Assembly: GCA_002352375.1 (NCBI GenBank) | Contig: DEIH01000028.1 | Location: 1-11,764, forward strand | From: Spirochaeta sp. UBA2779 | Lineage (GTDB): Bacteria > Spirochaetota > Spirochaetia > DSM-2461 | Length of the DNA stretch: 11,764 nt | Direction of reading: 5' to 3' | Part shown: positions 1-6,188 of the stretch, piece by piece | Layout of the letters: each line of letters starts with the position of its first letter | Numbering within the stretch: position 1 is the stretch's first letter | The notes under the pieces: model-generated | What the model was told of the DNA's origin: nothing | The model's input: the letters and a program-made list of their open reading frames with translations, nothing else | Database searches by the model: none | Program-made: the position numbers and the translations under genes

Positions 1-771
1 GTTGATGGCTTCGGGTATTCCCTTGATGGCTGAGGACAGGATTACCATTGAGTAACCGGTCTGCAGCCAGACCATAATAGCAATCAGGAAAAAATTGTTC
101 CAGAATGGAATCAGCAGCCAGGCCTGGGCCTGTCCGCCGAATGCTGTAACAATGGCGTTTAACAGTCCGATATCGGCAATGTTTACGCCTTCACCCTTAT
201 AGGCGTATATGAATTTCCATATAACACCTGCACCGACAAAAGAAATAGCCATGGGCATGAATATAAGTGATTTTATCAGTTTTTCCCGTTTACTCTTGTC
301 GGCCAGCACTGCAATGACGATACCGAGGATAACGCAGGAGAGGGTACCGAAGAACATCCAGAGGAGGTTGTTTCGGAAACTTTCCAGCATAATGGGATCG
401 GTGAATGCAAAGGCGTAATTTTTAAGACCGACAAACTTTAATCCGGAGGCTCCCATGAAGCTTAGCCTCAGGGAACGCAGTGTCGGCAGTACCAGGGCCC
501 AGAATAAAATCAGGATAGCCGGTCCGGCAAACACAATTGCAACTGTAACAGAGCGGATTCGCCGGGGCATGGATTGGGCCACAGCGTTTAATACGTAATA
601 CAGAAGTGCCACCGATAAAAGACCCCAGATTACTGCGAAGAGGGTCATGAGAATCTTGCTGTCCTGCATATTTTGAAGCAGAACAAATCCCCCTGCCAGT
701 ACAACTGCGGTGAGTATGAGCAGGGCGGCAAGTATAAGTATTCGAACAGCAGGTTTTTGGTAATGATCCAT
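1..771 (-). CDS. Sugar ABC transporter permease, MalF/AglF-like, 3' end beyond window
   Basis: Inner-membrane subunit of a carbohydrate ABC importer. 257 codons are visible, open to the window edge. The start at 771 is chosen because AAGGAG lies about 7 bases upstream. Hydrophobic segments fall near residues 10-32, 41-65, 76-98, 130-157, 166-190 and 218-246. The stretch GPAILILFWALVLPTLRS (83-100) and the closing SSAIKGIPEAIN (246-257) are typical of AglF-type alpha-glucoside permeases. In that family the EAA loop that contacts the ATPase follows directly after this point, so it lies just outside the window. Two membrane segments precede the core fold, as in MalF-like long permeases. The gene follows the binding-protein gene in the same direction, 82 bp away and across a stem-loop, so the two are probably cotranscribed. 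The partner permease and ATPase are not visible. Substrate specificity cannot be read from this subunit. Confidence 0.93.
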   Translation of the reverse strand, partial: MDHYQKPAVRILILAALLILTAVVLAGGFVLLQNMQDSKILMTLFAVIWGLLSVALLYYVLNAVAQSMPRRIRSVTVAIVFAGPAILILFWALVLPTLRSLRLSFMGASGLKFVGLKNYAFAFTDPIMLESFRNNLLWMFFGTLSCVILGIVIAVLADKSKREKLIKSLIFMPMAISFVGAGVIWKFIYAYKGEGVNIADIGLLNAIVTAFGGQAQAWLLIPFWNNFFLIAIMVWLQTGYSMVILSSAIKGIPEAIN

Positions 772-800
772 ACCTGACTCCTTGTTTAACGAAATGAATA

Positions 801-828
801 CGGGAGTGAATAATAATTTCCACTCCCG
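801..828 (-). promoter_or_regulatory. Intercistronic stem-loop between binding-protein and permease genes
   Basis: CGGGAGTG (801-808) and CACTCCCG (821-828) form a perfect 8-bp stem with a 12-base loop. It lies 25 bp after the binding-protein stop and about 30 bp before the permease start. The sequence after it in the direction of transcription is not a clean T-run, so a full terminator is unlikely. Stem-loops in this position are known in other ABC operons (for example malE-malF), where they protect the upstream mRNA or attenuate downstream transcription so that binding protein is made in excess. That role is inferred here. Confidence 0.7.
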
Positions 829-853
829 CTTATAGATTTGTTACTTTGTGCTT

Positions 854-2188
854 TTATTCAGTAGGCCAGGAATCATCAATCGCAGTTAATGCTTCATCCA
901 GGGATTTGGATCCTGACACATAGGCGGTCATTTCCTTCCAGAATGAACCGGCACCCACAGCTCCGGGCATCAGATCTGAGCCGTCGAAACGAACACTGGT
1001 TGCATTCTGAATAACTTCAGCAACCTTACGGTCGACAACATTTGTATACCAGTCCAGGTTTGAGTCTTTATGAGGCGAAATAGCTCCGCCTGCTTTCACC
1101 CATCCCTCAACCGAGGCACCGGTGGCAAAGTACTGCATCACCATACGAACCTCAGGTCGGTCGTTGAACATGGCATAAATATCACCTGCTACCAGAACCG
1201 GACGTCCCAGTGAAGGATCGACACTGGGCAGGTAAAAGAAATCGTAATCCACTCCGGCTTTGAGGTTTTCCGGGAAGAAGCTTGTGATGAAGTTTCCCTG
1301 TTTGTGGAGCCAGGCCTTTGGTGGTTTTTCGAACATCACCTTGGGTGCATCTCCGAAACTGGTTGTGGCGATGCTTTTCCGGCCACCGTAAACCATACCA
1401 TCGGCAAACCAGATATCCGTCATCGCCTTAATGGCTTTACGTACTTCAGGGGAATCAAATTTCAATTCACCGGCAACCCATTTATCGTAGTTTTCAAGGC
1501 TTGTTGTCCTGAGCATCATTTCTTCTACCCAGTCGGTTGCTGCCCATCCAGTAGCGGCACCGGATTCGATTCCTACTGCCCAGGGACTGTCACCGTCGGC
1601 CATAATGGTGTTCTGCAGTGTAACCAGTTCTTCCCATGTTTCAGGAACTTTATAGCCGGCTGCATCAAACTCTTTTTTGTTGTACCACACCAGGGATTTT
1701 CCATTTACACGACCCCAGATACCGGCCATGATATCTCCGTTCGGGGATTCCATTGTAGCCATATCCAGCCAGCTCTGAATGTAGTTTGACTTCACTTTGT
1801 TCATGTCGAGAACCTTGTTCAGGTCGATAACCTTACCCTTCTTGACAAAGGTTCCAAGAAGCCCCGGTTGGGGGAAGTCGACGATATCAGGAGGATTCCC
1901 GCCTTCGACCCGGATAGCGATGGAGGCTTCAAATTCTTTTGAGCCTTCATACTGGATATCAATACCGGTTTCCTGTTCGAAAGACTTTATAGATTCTTCG
2001 AACTTGATGGCATCGTTGTCCGTGAATGGACCGCTCATGGTAACAACGGTTCCTCTTACATCGGCATAGACGTCATCAGCTGCAGCCGCAGGTGTCTCTG
2101 CTGTTTGAGCTTTTTCTTTAGAGCCATTGCATGCAGCAAACGCAAATACAACTCCGAGTACCAGGACCGCTAACACGATTTTTTTCAT
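854..2188 (-). CDS. AglE-like extracellular sugar-binding lipoprotein (ABC importer)
   Basis: Solute-binding protein of a carbohydrate ABC importer, extracellular solute-binding protein family 1. It is 444 residues from the ATG at 2188, chosen because AAGGAG sits just upstream and a typical signal sequence starts there. A longer in-frame start at 2248 adds 20 unlikely residues. Residues 1-19 form a lipoprotein signal with the lipobox FAAC, so Cys20 should be lipidated and anchor the mature protein facing the periplasm. The C-terminal part carries DLMPGAVGAGSFWKEM (405-420) and ends IDDSWPTE. Together with the EGGNPPDIVDFPQPG stretch this resembles AglE proteins of alpha-glucoside transporters. 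The likely ligands are alpha-glucosides or related oligosaccharides, by family resemblance only. It lies between LacI-1 and the permease gene and is probably controlled by the LacI-1 promoter. Confidence 0.93.
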   Translation of the reverse strand: MKKIVLAVLVLGVVFAFAACNGSKEKAQTAETPAAAADDVYADVRGTVVTMSGPFTDNDAIKFEESIKSFEQETGIDIQYEGSKEFEASIAIRVEGGNPPDIVDFPQPGLLGTFVKKGKVIDLNKVLDMNKVKSNYIQSWLDMATMESPNGDIMAGIWGRVNGKSLVWYNKKEFDAAGYKVPETWEELVTLQNTIMADGDSPWAVGIESGAATGWAATDWVEEMMLRTTSLENYDKWVAGELKFDSPEVRKAIKAMTDIWFADGMVYGGRKSIATTSFGDAPKVMFEKPPKAWLHKQGNFITSFFPENLKAGVDYDFFYLPSVDPSLGRPVLVAGDIYAMFNDRPEVRMVMQYFATGASVEGWVKAGGAISPHKDSNLDWYTNVVDRKVAEVIQNATSVRFDGSDLMPGAVGAGSFWKEMTAYVSGSKSLDEALTAIDDSWPTE

Positions 2189-2221
2189 GTTTTTCTCCTT
2201 ATTGTTTTCGATATCAATAAA

Positions 2222-2254
2222 ATCCCGACCCCAATAGTCGGAATCCATGATTCC
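2222..2254 (-). promoter_or_regulatory. Two overlapping, mutually exclusive hairpins before the binding-protein gene
   Basis: In the 79-bp gap between LacI-1 and the binding-protein gene, the minus strand can form two hairpins. GGAATC/GATTCC encloses a 3-base loop (2240-2254). ATTCCGAC/GTCGGGAT, with one G-U pair, encloses a 7-base loop (2222-2244) and is followed by TTTATTG. They share the segment GATTC, so only one can form at a time. The second looks like a weak terminator that could lower read-through. The pairing is seen in the sequence, while a regulatory role is inferred. Confidence 0.4.
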
Positions 2255-2267
2255 TTACTTTTTAACA

Positions 2268-3281
2268 TCAGGTAGTTTCCCGTTCGATGAGTCCAACCTG
2301 GAGATTCACCTTCTGAATGGCTTTGCTCTTTCCTGATATCTGCTCCAGCAGCATACCGGCGGCAATTCGTCCCGAATCTCCAAGATGCTGAGTGATTGAA
2401 GAAAGGCCCATCCAATCGGAAGATTCAATATCATCAAACCCCAATACAGCTAAATCTTCCGGAACCCTGATATTCCGGTCTTTAGCAGCCCTAATAGCCC
2501 CTAAGGCCTGCAGATCTGACATGGCGAATACAGCTCTGGGTCTGTTCTTTTTATCGAGTAATTCACCGAAAGTGTTTCGGGTATTCTCCACAGAAGTATC
2601 TGTTTCAATAATCATAGAGTCTCTTATTTCCCCACCGGCCTTTTTAAGGGTATCTCTGAAGCCATTCAGCCGAATATCAGATGGATGGAGGCTGTATGAA
2701 ATATCACGATTTCTGTCTCCGATATATGCGCAGGGAAAATATCCTTTCTCAATAAATAATTGAGCGGCAATTCGGCCGCCCTGGTAATCATCCGCCAACA
2801 CTCTCGAGTAGTTTTCATCATCTGATTCCACCATAACGGTGTGTAATCCTGAGGCCTGCAGCGTACGGTGATGTTCCAGTGTGAGACGAACTGACATAAG
2901 CACAAGGCCGTCAATTCGCCGGGTAAACGGAACAGAGGTTAAGTATTCGTCAAGTTGTTCTGAGCTTTCGATTGTATAAATAACCATTTCAAAGTTGTTC
3001 TGTTTAAAGACGGGAATCATTCCTTCAAGGCGCTGGACAAAGGAAGGTGCCGGAAAGAACGGTGTGAGGACTCCAACTCTTCCTACTGAGCGGTCGGCTT
3101 TACTTCCGGCATTTCCCTGAGGGATATAATCGAGTCTTTCCATGGTATCAGAAATCCTGTTACCTGTACTCGTTTTAACACTCTCAGAATTATTCAAAAA
3201 GCGGGAAACAGTCGTGATGCTCACTCCTGCATCTGATGCGACATCATAAATTGTAGCTCGCTTAAGCGTTCCCTTTGCCAT
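2268..3281 (-). CDS. LacI-family transcriptional regulator (LacI-1)
   Basis: DNA-binding repressor of 337 residues, a normal length for the family. The N-terminal helix-turn-helix spans about residues 10-30 (TIYDVASDAGVSITTVSRFL), with recognition residues Ser21-Ile22-Thr23. A hinge follows at about 52-65, then a periplasmic-binding-protein-like effector domain from about Gly67 to the end. The hinge position that is normally an intercalating leucine appears to be Lys61. The start at 3281 is the only reasonable ATG, and its SD (AGAGGA) lies unusually close to it. As first gene of the leftward unit, it probably controls itself and the downstream sugar transporter through the operator at 3310-3327. 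The inducer is unknown but is likely the imported sugar or a cleavage product. Confidence 0.95.
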   Translation of the reverse strand: MAKGTLKRATIYDVASDAGVSITTVSRFLNNSESVKTSTGNRISDTMERLDYIPQGNAGSKADRSVGRVGVLTPFFPAPSFVQRLEGMIPVFKQNNFEMVIYTIESSEQLDEYLTSVPFTRRIDGLVLMSVRLTLEHHRTLQASGLHTVMVESDDENYSRVLADDYQGGRIAAQLFIEKGYFPCAYIGDRNRDISYSLHPSDIRLNGFRDTLKKAGGEIRDSMIIETDTSVENTRNTFGELLDKKNRPRAVFAMSDLQALGAIRAAKDRNIRVPEDLAVLGFDDIESSDWMGLSSITQHLGDSGRIAAGMLLEQISGKSKAIQKVNLQVGLIERETT

Positions 3282-3309
3282 TCCTCTAACCAGGTTCTGC
3301 GACTAAAAC

Positions 3310-3327
3310 AATGAAAGTACTTTCATT
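3310..3327. promoter_or_regulatory. Palindromic operator 1 (putative LacI-1 site)
   Basis: AATGAAAGTACTTTCATT is a perfect 18-bp palindrome. It begins about 8 bp downstream of the -10 box of the LacI-1 promoter, so it would cover roughly +2 to +19 of the transcript, a classic repressor position. It lies 29 bp from the LacI-1 start codon. Autoregulation by LacI-1 is inferred from size, symmetry and position. Confidence 0.8.
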
Positions 3328-3335
3328 AGTATTTC

Positions 3336-3365
3336 ATATTAATCTCGAGTTTAATCAGTTGTCAA
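3336..3365 (-). promoter_or_regulatory. Sigma70-type promoter of the LacI-1/ABC transporter unit
   Basis: On the minus strand TTGACA (3360-3365) is followed after 18 bases by TAATAT (3336-3341). This is a perfect -35 and a near-consensus -10. The predicted start near 3329 gives a leader of about 48 bases to the LacI-1 ATG. Operator 1 lies immediately downstream of the start. Confidence 0.75.
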
Positions 3366-3457
3366 CTCATAATCTTTATTGTTTCCGTATAAAACACGGA
3401 TTTAAACACATTAAAGTGACTATTCGGGGATCTCTAATTCATTTTTCTGCATAAATG

Positions 3458-3475
3458 CATAAAAGTACTCTTATT
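3458..3475. promoter_or_regulatory. Operator-1-like degenerate palindrome
   Basis: CATAAAAGTACTCTTATT matches operator 1 at 14 of 18 positions, keeps the AAGTACT core and pairs 7 of its 9 symmetric positions. Its centre is 148 bp from that of operator 1, close to 14 helical turns, so one tetramer or two dimers could loop the DNA between them. Binding by LacI-1 is inferred. Confidence 0.5.
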
Positions 3476-3508
3476 AATTAAAATTGAGGAGGATCCAAAT
3501 TCTTCGTA

Positions 3509-3630
3509 AGTGTTCCCCACCTTGTCACATCTTCTCCAAACTCGTCTTAAACAACTTAAGAATAGTTGATAACGAGTGTTAAGAGCCGTTTATGGCATTT
3601 TGAGCAGGATGTGACAAGGTGGGGAACACT
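3509..3630. repeat. 122-bp element with 23-bp perfect terminal inverted repeats (MITE-like)
   Basis: Bases 3509-3531 and 3608-3630 are exact inverse complements (23/23), separated by 76 bp. The interior contains further nested pairing: ACTCGT 3540-3545 with ACGAGT 3572-3577, and CAAC 3552-3555 with GTTG 3565-3568. The whole unit could therefore fold into one long interrupted hairpin. It has no ORF of note. No clear target-site duplication flanks it (…TCGTAA on the left, ATTAAA on the right). A short non-autonomous transposon relic fits the size and symmetry. A large regulatory or mRNA hairpin in front of the GH4 gene is the alternative. I do not recognise the terminal sequence as a specific IS family. 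Confidence 0.85.
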
Positions 3631-3704
3631 ATTAAATCTTTCTGTAAAATTTTTGGAATATCACTGTAATAGAGATTGATTCTAAATAAGAGTTAGCAGT
3701 AGTC

Positions 3705-3729
3705 TAATATTAATGCACACGTGTGCATT
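3705..3729 (+). promoter_or_regulatory. GH4 operon control region: -10 TAATAT plus palindromic operator 2
   Basis: AATGCACACGTGTGCATT (3712-3729) is a perfect 18-bp palindrome with a central CG, the usual form of LacI-family operators. It ends 30 bp before the GH4 start codon. TAATAT (3705-3710) directly precedes it and could be the -10 box. No good -35 is found at 16-18 bp spacing, so the promoter call itself is weak. The repressor is probably LacI-2, encoded second in this operon. The sequence differs clearly from operator 1 except for the outer AATG/CATT. Confidence 0.75.
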
Positions 3730-3759
3730 GAGTCTTTATATCTAAAAAGAGGTTGATTC

Positions 3760-5121
3760 ATGAAAATAGCATTATTTGGTGCGGGCAGTGCACAATTTGG
3801 TTTCGGTACCCTTGGGGATATTTTTCAAAGTACAGTGTTGAAAGGGGCTGAAGTGGCCCTGATGGATATTAATGGTGATACTTTGGGCAAGGTTCATCGG
3901 AAGGCTCTTGAATATGTTGATGCTCATAAGTTGGAATTTACAATTACCGCTACAACCGACCGGAAAGTGGCACTCAATGGCTGTGACTTTGTTATAATCT
4001 CCATTGAAGTCGGAGACCGCTTCAAACTTTGGGATATGGACTGGAAAACACCGATGCAGTTTGGTGTTAATCAGGTTTACGGTGAGAACGGCGGCCCCGG
4101 AGGTATCTTTCATGCTTTGAGAATCACCCCTCCCATAGTGGAAATTTGTGATGATGTCGTAGATATCTGCCCGGATGCCACAGTATTCAACTACTCCAAC
4201 CCCATGTCGGCGATTACCTCAACTGTGCTGCGCAAGCACCCCGGGCTGAAGTTCGTCGGTCTCTGTCATGAGATTGCTTCTTTAGAGCGACATCTCCCGG
4301 AGATACTGGATACAAATCTGGATAATTTGAAATTACGGGCGGCAGGCCTGAATCATTTCAGTGTTCTCCTGGAAGCTTCCTATAAAGATTCCGGAAAGGA
4401 TGCTTACCCTGACATCCTGGTAAAGGCTCCATCGTTCTTCGAGAAAGAACCCGGTTTCTCCGAGGTGTGGGATTATACCCGGCGTACGGGAATCATCCCA
4501 AGAACTGAAGGGGCCCATGAACGTTGGAAAATGGATGTTACGGAAAGCTCTCGGCCCTGGTCGGACCGCGGTCTGTTTCGCGGAATCCTTGAAACCTACG
4601 GTCTTCTGCCTATCACTCTGGATAGTCATCTGGGGGAATATATATCCTGGGCAAGGGATGTCGCCGATCATCAGGGTATTCTGGATTTCTATGAATTCTA
4701 CCGGCATTCACTGTCCAATCCGGACGATGCGGAAATCACCGGTAAACTGAGCGAACGGGTAGTTCCCATAATGGAAGGTATTATTACCGATTCAGGCTAC
4801 GAAGAAATGGCAGTCAACGTTCTTAATAACGGCGTCATTCCCGATTTCCCCGATGGTGTTGCTGTTGAAGTTCCTGCCATTATCGACAACCGGGGAGTAA
4901 CTGCTGTCCGCTTTGATTCCTATCCCAAAGGTTTTGGAGCCTTGATTCGGAATTATGCCGGGGTTTACGACCTCACTGTTGATGCCATTCTTACCGGTAG
5001 CAAAAATCTCGTTCTTCAGGCCGTTCTGGCTTGTCCTGTTGTTACAAAATACCATGGTATGAGGGAAATGGTGGATACAATGCTGGATAACCAGAGGCAA
5101 TGGCTGAGCTACATCAGTTGA
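3760..5121 (+). CDS. Glycoside hydrolase family 4 (NAD+- and metal-dependent), CHEI subtype
   Basis: Cytoplasmic glycosidase of 453 residues, the usual GH4 size. GH4 enzymes cleave by an oxidation-elimination mechanism needing NAD+ and usually Mn2+. Visible features are the N-terminal nucleotide-binding motif GAGS (7-10), GPGG (112-115), NYSNPM (144-149), Cys169-His170 in LCHEI, His199 in GLNHF, and ETYG followed by DSHLGEY further on. Cys169 and His199 match the expected metal ligands. The four residues at the Cys are used to subdivide GH4. CHE-type is unlike the CDMP/CNVP of phospho-glycosidases and is shared, from memory, with Bacillus LplD (an alpha-galacturonidase). This fits ABC rather than PTS uptake of an unphosphorylated sugar. 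The substrate could be an alpha-glucoside, as the AglE/AglF-like importer suggests, or a uronide. The start has AGAGG 8 bases upstream. The stop overlaps the LacI-2 start. Confidence 0.93.
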   Translation: MKIALFGAGSAQFGFGTLGDIFQSTVLKGAEVALMDINGDTLGKVHRKALEYVDAHKLEFTITATTDRKVALNGCDFVIISIEVGDRFKLWDMDWKTPMQFGVNQVYGENGGPGGIFHALRITPPIVEICDDVVDICPDATVFNYSNPMSAITSTVLRKHPGLKFVGLCHEIASLERHLPEILDTNLDNLKLRAAGLNHFSVLLEASYKDSGKDAYPDILVKAPSFFEKEPGFSEVWDYTRRTGIIPRTEGAHERWKMDVTESSRPWSDRGLFRGILETYGLLPITLDSHLGEYISWARDVADHQGILDFYEFYRHSLSNPDDAEITGKLSERVVPIMEGIITDSGYEEMAVNVLNNGVIPDFPDGVAVEVPAIIDNRGVTAVRFDSYPKGFGALIRNYAGVYDLTVDAILTGSKNLVLQAVLACPVVTKYHGMREMVDTMLDNQRQWLSYIS

Positions 5122-6167
5122 GAACGAGAGGAATGCTTCTGCCGGGGAAACCGACCATCAGGGATATTGCGAAACTGGCGGGAGTCAGTCATTCCACAGT
5201 ATCCCGGGCACTTAACGGCAGTACTCTGATAAGCTTATCCACCCGGGAAAAGATTCGTAATATCGCCGATCAAATGGGGTTTGAGTTCAACGAGGGAGCC
5301 AGGCGGCTGAAGAACCGTAAAACCGGAATTATCGGTATAATCTACTTCTCGGTTCTTAACGATTTCCGCAGCTCTCTCTACACCAACGAACTCTTCAGAG
5401 ACCTTCGGCATAATCTGGAAAGTGTCGGTCTTGATGCCCTGTTGGTTGAGGCTTACAGCGGGCAGTCAGGCCAGAGTAACATTGTCCGGCTTATCAGGCA
5501 GAACAAGGTGGATGGGTTTATCATTATTCATCCTGAAATTCGTTCTGAGGACTATCAACTCATTCTGGCACAAAAGCTGCCGGTGGTTCATGTACACATT
5601 GTTCCCGAGCTTGCTCCCCGTGACTCTATGGACTGTTTCTTTACAGATAATTTCCAGGGGGGCCTTCTGGCAGGGCAGCATCTTGTTGATTCAGGATGCA
5701 AAAAGATTCAAGTAGTAAGAATAAATGAAAAGAAGTCTGAAGAGTTCCGCCTGCGGACCGCCGGGTTTCTTGATGCAGTGGAGAAGGCCGGCTTATTTGT
5801 TGATGAAAACCACGACCTTACTTGCAGATGCAGTTATGAAGGGGGTTATCAGGTGGCTGATGCAAATCTTAAATATCTGGAAACTCTCGATGGAATATTT
5901 GTTCCTGCTGATATCATGGCTTTTGGTTTTCTGAATGCTCTCCGGGAAGAGGGGCTCAGAGTTCCACAGGAGCTGAAGGTGATAGGGTATGACGACAGCC
6001 CTGTGAGCCGCATGACCCTTCCTCCTCTTACAACGATTCACCAGCCCCGGGAAACCCTTACTGAAAAAGCCTGTCATCGAATTAATTCTTTACTTTTCGG
6101 GGATGCCCCAGCTATTCCAGTGGTGGAATACCTCAAACCGACGCTGGTTATTCGGGAAAGTGCCTGA
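5100..6167 (+). CDS. LacI-family transcriptional regulator (LacI-2)
   Basis: DNA-binding repressor of 355 residues from the first ATG. That start overlaps the GH4 gene by 22 bp. A second ATG at 5133 (344 residues, just after the GH4 stop and preceded by AGAGGA) is equally plausible. The helix-turn-helix covers about residues 19-40 (TIRDIAKLAGVSHSTVSRAL), with recognition residues Ser30-His31-Ser32. The hinge is GARRLKNRK, with Leu70 in the position that normally intercalates at a central CG step. The effector-binding domain runs from about residue 74 to the end. Translational coupling to the GH4 gene suggests control of that unit through operator 2. It differs from LacI-1 in recognition helix and hinge, so the two should read different sites. 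It may control other loci as well. Confidence 0.94.
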   Translation: MAELHQLRTRGMLLPGKPTIRDIAKLAGVSHSTVSRALNGSTLISLSTREKIRNIADQMGFEFNEGARRLKNRKTGIIGIIYFSVLNDFRSSLYTNELFRDLRHNLESVGLDALLVEAYSGQSGQSNIVRLIRQNKVDGFIIIHPEIRSEDYQLILAQKLPVVHVHIVPELAPRDSMDCFFTDNFQGGLLAGQHLVDSGCKKIQVVRINEKKSEEFRLRTAGFLDAVEKAGLFVDENHDLTCRCSYEGGYQVADANLKYLETLDGIFVPADIMAFGFLNALREEGLRVPQELKVIGYDDSPVSRMTLPPLTTIHQPRETLTEKACHRINSLLFGDAPAIPVVEYLKPTLVIRESA

Positions 6168-6188
6168 AAGCAGTTCTACTGATACCAT

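Noticed and set aside
422..823. 133-codon minus-strand frame starting at 823
   Set aside because: It lies in another frame of the permease gene. The permease frame has a good SD, membrane helices and family motifs throughout.
1304..1789. 161-codon plus-strand frame
   Set aside because: It is antisense to the binding-protein gene and Cys/His/Phe-rich, with no family resemblance.
2189..2248. 20-residue N-terminal extension of the binding protein
   Set aside because: It would put a charged, non-signal sequence before an ideal lipoprotein signal. The ATG at 2188 has its own strong SD.
3509..3630. CRISPR or phage attachment-type repeat
   Set aside because: There are only two arms, in inverted orientation, with no repeat-spacer periodicity and no integrase or cas gene nearby.
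3676..3710. TTGATT (3676-3681) as -35 for the TAATAT at 3705-3710
   Set aside because: The 23-base spacing is too long for a standard sigma70 promoter, so only the -10 and operator are reported.
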